Positions 15,954-24,500 of a DNA stretch of 64,000 nucleotides are shown here, piece by piece. How positions within the stretch are numbered: position 1 is the stretch's first letter; every line of letters starts with the position of its first letter. The position numbers and the translations under genes were made by a program. This DNA is from Pseudomonadota bacterium. Its GTDB lineage: Bacteria; Desulfobacterota; Syntrophobacteria; Syntrophobacterales; Syntrophobacteraceae. Where the stretch lies: positions 1 through 64,000 of the forward strand of contig JAEZHY010000088.1 in the NCBI GenBank assembly GCA_023416335.1. Direction: 5' to 3'. The notes under the pieces are model-generated. The model saw only the letters and a list, made by a program, of their open reading frames with translations. It was not told the DNA's origin and ran no database searches.

Positions 15954-16350
15954 GCTGATCGTGGGAACATGGAGGCTGGTGAGTTCAGTCGATACCACCT
16001 CCGGGAAGAAGGAATACCCGTTCGGAGAAGATGCGATCGGGTATATCCATTACAGCGACACCGGAATCATGGCGGTTCAGATAAGCCGAAAATCGAGAAA
16101 GCCTCCCGGAAATGTCTCGGACATCAAACAGGATTATCTGGCCTACTTCGGCAGGTACGAGGTTGACACCGAAAATCAGGTTGTCCGGCATTTCGTCGAG
16201 GGACAGCTCTTTGCTGGCGATCACCCGGCGATTCTTGAAAGAAAGTACCGATTCGATGGGGATTTCATGACCTTGACGCCCGTCGACGGGACCAGTCGCG
16301 AAATTCTGTGGCGGCGGGTCCGGCGAAAGTCCCTGGCCGAAGCGGCGTGA
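15937..16350 (+). CDS. Lipocalin-like domain protein
   Basis: 137 residues with the pattern of the lipocalin-like (lipocalin_5) domain: LIVGTWRLVSS at the N-terminus, GYIHYSDTGIMAVQISRKSR, then alternating strands with YLAYFGRYEVD and a polar end. No signal peptide. It is probably a small-ligand binding barrel; no catalytic residues can be assigned. ATG 15937 follows GGAGGGAGG and is embedded in the end of the dioxygenase gene, so its translation is coupled to that gene. Similar small proteins often accompany aromatic or polyketide-type catabolic enzymes. Confidence 0.72.
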   Translation: MEDTTKLIVGTWRLVSSVDTTSGKKEYPFGEDAIGYIHYSDTGIMAVQISRKSRKPPGNVSDIKQDYLAYFGRYEVDTENQVVRHFVEGQLFAGDHPAILERKYRFDGDFMTLTPVDGTSREILWRRVRRKSLAEAA

Positions 16351-16536
16351 TACGGAGTTGTGTAAGAAGACCGAAGAAAACGAGGGGACCTGCGGCGGCA
16401 ATGCGGTTACTTTAGAGAATTACGTCCGCTGGTTCCCACGCTTTGGGCTGTTGCCCAAATGGCAGCCTCGAATGACTTGCAGAGCCCAGCCTCGCCATAC
16501 AAAACCGGAGACCAGGCTTCCAGAGCGGATTATCGC

Positions 16537-16677
16537 GAATTCAAGCCCTTAAAAACCCTGGGTCCCGGCTCAAAGGCAACTGCCGGGATGACGGGATTGG
16601 GCGCTCCGTCGAAAAATGCCTGGGACTCAGGTCCATCTCCATTTGGGCAACAGCCCCTCCAGTTTCGGAACCCAGCC
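16537..16677 (+). repeat. Dispersed 140-bp repeat, copy 1
   Basis: Begins GAATTCAAG, contains a REP-like palindrome (CCCGGCTCAAAG...GCCGGGATGACGG, 16564-16594) and ends in CATTTGGGCAACAGCCCCTCCAG plus a damaged GGAACCCAGC. The same order of modules recurs at 56165-56303 in the same orientation, with scattered mismatches. Confidence 0.7.
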
Positions 16678-17037
16678 CCGACTGATCGGATGATTTTAGG
16701 TACGTACGCTGCCGCTCCTCCGGCACATCCATCGTAAACCTCTTGTGCTTCGCACCCGGAAAGGATTCCGGGCTACCCACAAAAATGGGTCCGGGAAGAC
16801 ATTCGAAGTCCCTGGGAGGAAGCAGGAGCTTCCAAAAACGGGGTTCCCAAGGAGGGCCTCGGGAACCAGCGGAGGGTGTGACGCCTTATGTACCTCGTCT
16901 CTCAATGGGGGTGGGGCAGCAGGTCCCTAAGCCGCCTGCGCACCATTTCTCAGACTTCGGCAAATGCCGTCCAATCTTTTACCTTCCTGCTCGTGCCATC
17001 CTGCGATTCCGATACTTGGGGATGCCGAAATTTTTTA

Positions 17038-17085
17038 TTGACCGCCGGTCAGAATTGAATAATTATTTATTGACCCAGGGTCAAT
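17038..17085. promoter_or_regulatory. Tandem palindromes, candidate TetR operators over a promoter
   Basis: Two related perfect palindromes: TGACCG-C-CGGTCA (17039-17051) and ATTGACCC-A-GGGTCAAT (17069-17085). Both fit TTGACC-N3-GGTCA, and their centres are 32 bases apart, about three helical turns, so two dimers could bind the same face. A possible promoter, TTGACC (17038-17043) with AATTAT (17061-17066) 17 bases later, would be covered. They lie 93 bases upstream of the TetR start and are likely its autoregulatory site. Confidence 0.6.
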
Positions 17086-17177
17086 TTATTCTGGCCCTCT
17101 TGCGACCGGATCTGCTTCTCAGAATTCCGGCCGCAGGGAGTGAGGCCGCTACTGTGAGAATGCTCGGAGGAGCTTGC

Positions 17178-17828
17178 ATGGCAAGACCGGTGCTCAGTGA
17201 AGAAGAACGTTCCAGGCGCCGAGCAGCGTTGCTGGATGCCGCGCGACGGCTCTATCGCGAAAGAGGGACACTCCCCACTGTCTCGGATATCGCTAAGGCC
17301 GCAGGAATGGCGAAGGGGGCCGTCTATCTGTGGTTCCAGAGTAAAGAAGAGATCTTTGTCGCGCTTCTCGAAGCCGGCTTCCTGGAGATCATCACGCGCC
17401 TGCTGCCCGTCATCGAATCTCTCGATCCCAGCCCGGTATTGGCTGCGGACCTTTTTGCGGCGCAATATGTGAAGGTGCTCCGTGAAGTACCGGATGTGGT
17501 GCCGCTCTCCTCGATTCCCAGCAGTATTTTCAGGGAAAATATGCCCATCGAGTCGCTCTCGCGTCTCAACAGGAATGTCGGCGCGGGCCTGTCGAAAGCC
17601 GGGGATTTGCTCGAACGACGCCTTGGATGCCTGCTGCCCGGCCAGGGGACAGATCTTTTGCTCCGGACATGGACTCTCACGGTCGGGATGTGGCTGATGC
17701 TGGATTTGCCGGATGACATGAAGAAGATACTGGACGACCCGACCCTGTCGATTTTTCACCGTGAATTTCATACAGAACTGAAGACGGCAGTCACACAGCT
17801 ATGGCGTGGGGCCATGATCTGCGGGTGA
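17178..17828 (+). CDS. TetR/AcrR-family transcriptional regulator
   Basis: 216 residues. The N-terminal TetR HTH is clear: RRAALLDAARRLYRERG then TVSDIAKAAGMAKGAVYLWFQSKEE (residues about 17-58). The C-terminal helical ligand domain is divergent. ATG 17178 follows GGAGGA by 6 bases; an open frame runs further upstream but into repeat sequence. It precedes an RND efflux operon, the standard arrangement for a local efflux repressor responding to a pump substrate. Paired palindromes at 17038-17085 are probable operators. The downstream lipoprotein gene starts 29 bases later, so the repressor is probably in the same transcript. Confidence 0.9.
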   Translation: MARPVLSEEERSRRRAALLDAARRLYRERGTLPTVSDIAKAAGMAKGAVYLWFQSKEEIFVALLEAGFLEIITRLLPVIESLDPSPVLAADLFAAQYVKVLREVPDVVPLSSIPSSIFRENMPIESLSRLNRNVGAGLSKAGDLLERRLGCLLPGQGTDLLLRTWTLTVGMWLMLDLPDDMKKILDDPTLSIFHREFHTELKTAVTQLWRGAMICG

Positions 17829-17857
17829 TCTCCCTGCAAATGAGAGGACTCGGTACA

Positions 17858-18994
17858 ATGCGGGCTTTATTGGCAATCTTTTCCATCTTGGCCTTCTTTG
17901 CGTTGACTTCCTGCTCCCAGGAAAAAACGACGGAGCCGACCGCCGGCAACGCTATACCGATCAGGACAGGAAAGGTGAGACATGTGCAGGACCGGGAGTT
18001 CGTATCGGTGAGCGGTTCGGTTGCATCGCCCGACGCGCCGGTTTTGGTCTCGTTTCTGGTCTCGGGGAAGGTGATCCAGGTGATGCCTCGGGAGGGCGAT
18101 TATGTTGAACGGGGACAGTTACTTGCGACAATCGACCCGACGGACTACACGCTTTCGGTACAGGCGGCCTCCGCGCAGGTAAAACAGGCAAAGATCGCGC
18201 TCGATCGCAGCAAAGACGAATACTCCCGTATGAAATTCCTGTACGAATCCAGGAGCCTTGCGGGAAATGATTTTGAAAAATTCAAGGCTGCCTATTTGAG
18301 CGCCCAGCAGCAGGCGGATCAGGCAATCGCGAATGAAAAGCTCGCACGGAAGCGCCTGGGCGATGCGTCCCTCCATGCTCCCGGCAGCGGCTTCATTTCA
18401 AAGCGGTCCATCGAACCGGGTGAGACCGCAAGCCCCGGCCGTCCGGCCTTCGAGATCGTGAAGCTCGATCCCGTCGAGATCGCTGTCGGCGTGCCGGAAA
18501 CGGACATTCATCTCGTCAGGGTCGGGCAGAAGGCAGTCATCACCATCCCCGCCATGCCGTCGAAACCTTTCGAGGGGACGGTGAGGGTAATCAATGTCTC
18601 AGCGGACCCAAACACCCGCACGTATATGACGCGGATCACGGTACCCAATCCCGCGCATGTTCTCCGGGTCGGCATGGTTGCCGAGGCCAGGATACAGGGA
18701 GACAGGGTCCTCGATCTGATGACCCTTCCCGCCGAGGCCATATTGCGAGACCCGCAGGGGGCACAGATTGTGTTCGTATACTACCCCGAGCAGGGACGCG
18801 TCTATGCGAAGCGGGTCGTAACGGGGGCCGTCCACGGAAGGGAGATCGCGATCAAAAGCGGCCTTTCAGGCGATGATGCCGTTGTCTTTGCCGGGCAGGA
18901 GAAGCTCCGGGACGGGGCCCTTGTCTCGGTAGTGGGGGAAAATGCTCCGACAGAGACTCCGGATGTGCCGAAGGCAAAAGAGGTGTGGCAATGA
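17858..18994 (+). CDS. RND efflux membrane-fusion (adaptor) lipoprotein
   Basis: 378 residues. The N-terminus is a lipoprotein signal (MRALLAIFSILAFFALTSC, lipobox LTSC), then the HlyD/AcrA arrangement: lipoyl half (VSFLVSGKVIQVMPREGDYVERGQLLATID), an alpha-hairpin of about 80 residues (AASAQVKQAKIALDRS to NEKLARKRLG), the second lipoyl half (HAPGSGFISKRSIEPGE), beta-barrel and membrane-proximal domains. It links the inner-membrane pump to the outer-membrane channel. GAGAGGA lies 9 bases before ATG 17858; ATG 17840 is an alternative. Its stop overlaps the pump start as ATGA (18991-18994). Confidence 0.92.
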   Translation: MRALLAIFSILAFFALTSCSQEKTTEPTAGNAIPIRTGKVRHVQDREFVSVSGSVASPDAPVLVSFLVSGKVIQVMPREGDYVERGQLLATIDPTDYTLSVQAASAQVKQAKIALDRSKDEYSRMKFLYESRSLAGNDFEKFKAAYLSAQQQADQAIANEKLARKRLGDASLHAPGSGFISKRSIEPGETASPGRPAFEIVKLDPVEIAVGVPETDIHLVRVGQKAVITIPAMPSKPFEGTVRVINVSADPNTRTYMTRITVPNPAHVLRVGMVAEARIQGDRVLDLMTLPAEAILRDPQGAQIVFVYYPEQGRVYAKRVVTGAVHGREIAIKSGLSGDDAVVFAGQEKLRDGALVSVVGENAPTETPDVPKAKEVWQ

Positions 18995-21900
18995 ACCCGG
19001 TGAAGGCATCTTTGCGCTATCCGGCAGTAACCCTGATCCTTGCCGCCATGGCCGTAGCGGTCGGGCTTCATGCCTTCCGGTACATGCCGCGCACGGAAGA
19101 CCCCACGATCACGATTCGCACCGGCCTGGTACTGGCGCTCTATCCGGGCGCGACCTCCGAGCAGGTCGAGAAGCAGGTAACGAAGGTACTGGAAAAACAT
19201 ATCTTCAAGTTCTCGGAAATCCGCAGGGAGAAAACGTATTCGACCAGCCGGCCGGGCCTGGTCGTCATAACCGTGGAACTCGAAGAAAACGTAAAAAATG
19301 CCGATGTCCTGTGGGCCAAGATTCGCGATGAAATGAACGAGGCCCGTGCAACCGAGCTGCCCGACGGTGTCCGGGGCCCTCTCGTCAACTCGGACTTCGG
19401 CGACACGGTCGCGATGCTTCTCGCAGTACATGGCAAGCGCTATGGATACCGCGAACTGCGTGACTACCTGGACAGCATTCAGGATGAACTGCGCAAAATT
19501 CGAGAGGTGGGCAAGCTGGCCGCGTATGGCGGCCAGAGCGAACAGATCTTGATAATGGGCGACCTGGAGCGTCTTTCTCAGTATTTTGCTGACCCTCTTC
19601 GTGTAATCCAGGCCCTGAAGCAGCGCAATATCATCGAGAGTTCCGGCCATTTTGAAGCCGATCGAACGAAAATTCCAATGCGCACCACCGGCCTGTTTAC
19701 CCTGGAGGATGAGATCAGGAATATGCTCGTCGACGTCTCCCGCACTGGGCAGCCCGTCTATATCCGCGACTTTGCCGAGGTGGAACGGCGATACCAGGAC
19801 CCGACGTTCGTCGTGCGCTACGACGGCGAGCCCAGCCTGCTTCTGTCGGTTGAAATGCAGAAGGGGAAAAACATTGTCGACCTCGGCGACCGGATTCGGG
19901 AGGCCTTTACCCGCCTCAATACCCTGTTGCCGCCGGATGTCGAGATCGATCTCATCGCCAATCAGCCGGAAGTTGTGAAAAACCGCATGACGCAACTGAG
20001 CCATGAGTTCCTGCTGGCGATAGCATCGGTGGTGCTCGTAACGATAATTCTGCTGCCCATCCGTGTGGCGTTGATCGCTGCACTGGCCATTCCGATAACC
20101 CTCTGCACGACCCTCGGGGTGATGGATGCCTTCGGGATCGCACTTCATCAGGTATCTATCGCCGCACTCATAATGGTCCTCGGGATCGTTGTGGACGATG
20201 CCATCGTCATTGTCGACAATTACGTGGATCTTCTCGACCGGGGATTTGCCGGGTCGGAGGCCGCGTGGCGCTGTGTGGCCGAGGTCGTCGTTCCGGTCCT
20301 GGCCGCAACGGTGACGATCATCTTTTCTTTCATTCCCCTGCTGATACTTCAAGGATCGGTCGGCGAGTTTATCGCGGCACTTCCAATAAGCGTCGCAATA
20401 GCTCTTTCGGTATCGTTCATCGTGGCCGTGATGCTGACTCCGATTTTTTGCAGGTTCTTCATCAAAAAAGGGCTGCACGAAGATAGGGGCGGCAGGACAG
20501 CCGGAGGTAAAGAGAAGTTCAGTATCCTGAACGTCATCCAGTCTGCCTACAGGGTCGTGATCGTCTTTTTCATGCGCCACAGGATCCTGGCAATGGCGAT
20601 CGGGGTGGCGGCATTCGCGGTCGGGGTCAGCCTTTTCAGGTTCGTGCCTCAGCAGTTTTTCCCATCGGCGGAGCGCAATCAGTTCGTGATCGACGTATGG
20701 ATGGGCCAGGGAACTCGTATCGAAGCAACGGATGCGGTAATACGCCGGATAGAAGCCTACATGAAAGGGCGGAAGGAAATAGAGCACTTTGCGAGCTTTG
20801 TCGGGCAGAGCGCGCCGAGGTTTTACTATAACGTGAATCCCCAGCAGCCTGATGCCGCATACGGGCAGCTTATCGTAAACACCCGCTCCGAAAAGGAAAC
20901 CCCTGCGTTAGTCGACAATCTGCGAAAATCCCTCGCATCGCTGGCGCCCGAAGCCCTGGTAATAGTAAAGGAGCTGCAGCAGGGAATGATTTTGGAGGCC
21001 CCCGTGGAGGTGCGAATCCTGGGCGAGGACATCGGCGAACTGAAGCGCCTCGGATCCCGGGTGGAGGAACTGCTTCTGCAGGTCCCATATTCGGTTTACG
21101 TCCACCAGGACTATTACAACGACTCCTGCATGGTTGATGTAAACGTCAACGAGGAATTGGCCAACAGGCTCGGGATAAGCAATGCCTCGGTTTCAAAGCT
21201 CGTGGCGGGGGCATTCGACGGCTTTCCGGTGAGCACGTTCTGGGAAGGCGACCGGCCGGTGACCATCCTGCTCCGCCTCGCGCAGGCGTCCCGCTCCTCC
21301 TTCAGCAATGTGCGCGACGCCTACGTAACCTCCCAGCTGACTAAAGCCAGTGTGCCGCTTCGCTCCATCTCCACGCTGGAGCCGGAATGGCAGAGCAGCA
21401 GGATCGTGAGGCGCAACGGCGTAAGGGTTCTTACCGTTCGAAGCTTCGTGCAGGAAGGCCGTTACGCATCGGAGCTCCTCAACGCGGTCAGGCCTCAGAT
21501 AGAGAAGATGCCGCTTCCGCCAGGGTACAGGATCGAATTCGCAGGGGAAAAGCTAAACCAGGACGAGACGCTGCCCCAGATGCTGGTCGCGCTCGGCATC
21601 AGCCTCACTGCTATATTCCTCACCCTGCTCATACAGTTCAGGAACATATCGGAGACCCTTATCGTAATGTCTTCGATCCCTCTCGCATTGCCCGGCGCCG
21701 TCCTGGGGCTGATCCTCACACACAACCCCTTTGGATTCACAGCCTTTATGGGGCTTATCAGCCTGTGCGGGATCGTGGTGCGTAACGCGATCATTCTCGT
21801 CGACTATGTGAACGAAAAGATGCGCGAAGGACATCCGTTGGAGCAGGCCGCGACGGAGGCGGGCGAGCGTCGGCTGCGGCCAATTTTCCTGACGACGATG

Positions 21901-23397
21901 GCGGCCGCCGTGGGAGTTACGCCGATGATTCTTTCCGGCTCAAGCTTGTGGAGTCCTCTTGCGAGTGTTATCGCCATTGGACTGATCTGTTCCATGTTCA
22001 TCACGTTGCTGGTGGTGCCCGTGTTGTTCGTAATTGTCAAGTCGCGTATGATGAAGCCTTCTGCTGTCAGGGTGACGGCGGCTCTTATCTTTGTGTTGAT
22101 TTTTGTCGCGAGCCCGGCGTTTGGCGAAATGAAACATCTCACCCTCCCCGAGGCCGTGGATCTTGCCATTAAAGGGAACTCAGCCCTCAAGATTGCCCGC
22201 TTCAAAGTGAGCGAGAAAGGGCAGAAGGTCGGTTCTACCACGGCTGACTATTTCCCCCGCCTGACCAACGATTCCTGGTTCCTGGGGGTATCCGACCCGC
22301 AGCTTGTGACCGTCCCGGCAGGTGCTCTGGGGAATGTCCCGGGCCTGGGTCAGTTTCCTGTAGAGACGACCTCCATAAAGCAGAGTTCTTCAACGTTTTT
22401 TGTCAGCGGTACGATGCTCAGTCAACCGTTGACACAGCTTTTCAAGGTCCGCGATGCCGCAGGAATTGCACGGTCCGACCGGAAAGTGGCTGAAGCGGAA
22501 GCAAGGAAGGCGGAAAATGACGTAATTCTTGCGGTACACCAGCTCTACTACGGTCTGCTTGCGGCGAAGAAACAAAAGGAAGCCGCGGAGGCCGGGCTGG
22601 CGGCATCCCAGGAAGGCCAACGTGAAGCCGAAAACGCGGTCCGGGCAAGGAACCTGCTCGAGGTGGCCATTACGGAGAGCCGCACGGCCGTGCTGCAAAA
22701 CAGGCAGTCGCTCATTGCGGCGGATATCCAGATTTCGGACCTCAACGCGGAGCTGAACGAGCTTTTGGGGTTACCGCTCGATACAAACCTGGAGTTATCC
22801 GATCCCGGCTCCTCGGCCGATTCCATTGCGAATCGCGAGCAATACCTTCAGGCGGCGCTTGCGGGCAACCCTGAGATCGAAGCAGCCAAAGCCACCGTGG
22901 AAAAGGCCCGCGGCGGGGTAAGCGCAGCCGTCGACGAATACATCCCGGACGTAAGTCTTTTCGCAGCCCACGCTTATCAGGACGGCGCACCGTTTGTTAC
23001 GAACAACGTCGGCACGTTCGGACTCATGATGTCATGGAATATCTGGGATTGGGGGAAAAGGCACGCTGTTGTCGGCGAACGAAGCGCACAACTGGCACAG
23101 GCCGAGGAGAATCTTCGGCGGCTCAATGACCGGATAAGCGTCGAGGTGGACAAGGCGTACAGGAAGGTCGAGCGTATAAAGAGCATGATGGACGTTACCC
23201 GGGAGGCGCTCGCGCTGCAGCGGGAAAGGCAGCGGCTGGTTACAAATCAGCTGAAGGCTTCGACGACCAGTTATGTGAAACACGCCGAAGTTGCCGCGGC
23301 AGTCAAGAAGGCCGAAGCCGACGAACTTCAGGCACGCCTGGGGTACGAGCTTGCGCAGGCGGAACTCAATCGCATAGCGGGGACGTTTCAGCGCTGA
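18991..23397 (+). CDS. RND efflux pump fused in frame to a TolC-type outer-membrane factor
   Basis: One uninterrupted frame of 1468 codons. Residues 1 to about 1019 are a complete RND permease: N-terminal helix, two large periplasmic loops, and the TM4 proton-relay pair in GIVVDDAIVIVDN; the last helix is MFITLLVVPVLFVIVK. Without a stop this continues through MMKPSAVRVTAALIFVLIFVASPAFG, a textbook Sec signal peptide, into a complete TolC/OEP protein of about 425 residues with two coiled-coil repeats (LTLPEAVDLAIKGNSALK onward; NPEIEAAKATVEKARGGV onward). The ATGs at 22048 and 22051 could start the second protein separately. Either signal peptidase splits the chain or both products are made by re-initiation. 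Normally these are separate genes. Substrate unknown. Confidence 0.9.
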   Translation: MNPVKASLRYPAVTLILAAMAVAVGLHAFRYMPRTEDPTITIRTGLVLALYPGATSEQVEKQVTKVLEKHIFKFSEIRREKTYSTSRPGLVVITVELEENVKNADVLWAKIRDEMNEARATELPDGVRGPLVNSDFGDTVAMLLAVHGKRYGYRELRDYLDSIQDELRKIREVGKLAAYGGQSEQILIMGDLERLSQYFADPLRVIQALKQRNIIESSGHFEADRTKIPMRTTGLFTLEDEIRNMLVDVSRTGQPVYIRDFAEVERRYQDPTFVVRYDGEPSLLLSVEMQKGKNIVDLGDRIREAFTRLNTLLPPDVEIDLIANQPEVVKNRMTQLSHEFLLAIASVVLVTIILLPIRVALIAALAIPITLCTTLGVMDAFGIALHQVSIAALIMVLGIVVDDAIVIVDNYVDLLDRGFAGSEAAWRCVAEVVVPVLAATVTIIFSFIPLLILQGSVGEFIAALPISVAIALSVSFIVAVMLTPIFCRFFIKKGLHEDRGGRTAGGKEKFSILNVIQSAYRVVIVFFMRHRILAMAIGVAAFAVGVSLFRFVPQQFFPSAERNQFVIDVWMGQGTRIEATDAVIRRIEAYMKGRKEIEHFASFVGQSAPRFYYNVNPQQPDAAYGQLIVNTRSEKETPALVDNLRKSLASLAPEALVIVKELQQGMILEAPVEVRILGEDIGELKRLGSRVEELLLQVPYSVYVHQDYYNDSCMVDVNVNEELANRLGISNASVSKLVAGAFDGFPVSTFWEGDRPVTILLRLAQASRSSFSNVRDAYVTSQLTKASVPLRSISTLEPEWQSSRIVRRNGVRVLTVRSFVQEGRYASELLNAVRPQIEKMPLPPGYRIEFAGEKLNQDETLPQMLVALGISLTAIFLTLLIQFRNISETLIVMSSIPLALPGAVLGLILTHNPFGFTAFMGLISLCGIVVRNAIILVDYVNEKMREGHPLEQAATEAGERRLRPIFLTTMAAAVGVTPMILSGSSLWSPLASVIAIGLICSMFITLLVVPVLFVIVKSRMMKPSAVRVTAALIFVLIFVASPAFGEMKHLTLPEAVDLAIKGNSALKIARFKVSEKGQKVGSTTADYFPRLTNDSWFLGVSDPQLVTVPAGALGNVPGLGQFPVETTSIKQSSSTFFVSGTMLSQPLTQLFKVRDAAGIARSDRKVAEAEARKAENDVILAVHQLYYGLLAAKKQKEAAEAGLAASQEGQREAENAVRARNLLEVAITESRTAVLQNRQSLIAADIQISDLNAELNELLGLPLDTNLELSDPGSSADSIANREQYLQAALAGNPEIEAAKATVEKARGGVSAAVDEYIPDVSLFAAHAYQDGAPFVTNNVGTFGLMMSWNIWDWGKRHAVVGERSAQLAQAEENLRRLNDRISVEVDKAYRKVERIKSMMDVTREALALQRERQRLVTNQLKASTTSYVKHAEVAAAVKKAEADELQARLGYELAQAELNRIAGTFQR

Positions 23398-24500
23398 GTA
23401 ACCTGCAAATACGAAAGTTCTGGGGCAGCACAGCCGCAACCAAAATACAAAATCAAAACCCTTAACCACGAAATTCGCGAAAATCACGAAAGTGCCGTTC
23501 AGCGAGGTAGGGTAGGCATCACAACGCTTCATCGTGCCCACTGCCTTGCGCTCGGAACCAAACCATGGGCGACACGGGCAACGTGGTTTTGGTTGCACGT
23601 GCCGCAGGCAGGAGGGACTGGTAATTCAACGCGAAGCCTCTTGTCCTCCGGACCCAGGCAACGTTAAAGCCTGTTGCCTGGGCCACCCGCAAACCATCGT
23701 TCTTGTGGAGGTCCCCAAGCGAGAGCTTGGGGACCAGCGAAAAGCGAACCCGGTAGACCGGCGCACAAATAACACAAATTTGACGGCTGTTCGTATCAGC
23801 TTCAGTAGACCTTGTCTCCGGGTGCGAAGCGCAGAGGCTGCCATAGAGTTGCCCTGAGCGGCACAGCGCGTACCGGATACTATCCGGCCTGCCGGGGTGG
23901 GGTTCCCAAGGCGGACCTTGGGAACCAGCGAGGGGGGAACGTCAACACTATCGAGACACCGCTCTTAAGTTGACGGCTATGAGGTGGATCTTGGGGACCA
24001 GCGGCGTAAAATCTTGCCCAAAAACAAGAAATTGTCAGACAGTAGTACGAAAGTGCTGTTTGCTTTCCCGGCTTCTCCATCGTCGGCCTCTTGCGCTTGA
24101 GGTCCGGATTCGAGAACCAGGGCTACCCAAAAAGAGAGGCTTGCTTTTGTTGTGGCTGATGCCAATCTTCCGTCAGAAGAGAAGTCGCCGCCCCTTGTTC
24201 TTCACCGGACCGTGCCTCTGTTCATTGCTGGAGATCCCGCGATAACCCGACTTGATATGCCTTTTTCCCTTTTCTGATTCATCAGGAAATGTAATAAGAA
24301 GATAGTGAAGTCTTTTGCATCCTTTCGGGTTCAGGATCCGAATTTCAAAGCGCCGGGCTTTTCTGGTTACTGATAACCGTTCCGGCCTTGTTTTGTGCCG
24401 GGCTCCTTCGACTCCGCTCGGGGCTGGACATTTTGACTTTCTGGATATTCTTTAAGATAGCTAAAGTCGGAATGTGTCATTCCAAAGAAATGGAGGGCGT
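23398..24500. other. Repeat-rich intergenic region after the efflux operon
   Basis: 1.1 kb with no supported gene. It contains the 320-bp dispersed repeat (23421-23739), two more GGGGACCAGCG/GGGAACCAGCG units (near 23921-23933 and 23993-24003) and a CTCTTGCGCTTGAGGTCCGG...GGGCTACCC module (about 24087-24130). The last 200 bases (24300-24500) are less repetitive and should hold the promoter of the MEDS-protein gene; none was identified confidently. Confidence 0.5.
23421..23739 (+). repeat. Dispersed 320-bp repeat, copy 1
   Basis: Starts TGGGGCAGCACAGCCGCAAC, passes through AACCACGAAA repeats, CATCGTGCCCACTGCC, GACACGGGCAACGTGG and GACCCAGGCAACGTTAAAGC, and ends GAGAGCTTGGGGACCAGCG. The same modules recur in order and orientation at 38465-38785, with long identical blocks (for example the 40 or so bases from GCGAAGCCTCTTGTCC onward). 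Confidence 0.85.

Larger units (their letters stand above)
16351..17177. other. Repeat-rich intergenic region before the TetR gene
   Basis: 827 bases without a convincing gene. It holds an inverted short repeat (16426-16458, the reverse of the TTTGGGCAACAGCC...GGGAACCAGC module), one copy of a 140-bp dispersed repeat (16537-16677), a module beginning CTCTTGTGCTTCGCACCCGG (from about 16740) related to sequences near 24087 and 43290, a CCCAAGG...GGGAACCAGCGG unit near 16847-16872, and the paired palindromes at 17038-17085. Confidence 0.55.

Noticed and set aside
16743..17177. In-frame extension of the TetR protein by about 145 residues
   Set aside because: The extension translates repeat DNA and the operator palindromes; a good ribosome site directs initiation to ATG 17178.
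18802..20787. 661-codon open frame on the minus strand inside the RND pump gene
   Set aside because: Antisense shadow of a strongly biased coding sequence; product rich in H, D and R with no fold-like pattern.
23398..24500. CRISPR array or tandem repeat array in the longest intergenic gap
   Set aside because: Repeats here are dispersed and of unequal spacing, with no regular spacer pattern and no cas genes in the window.
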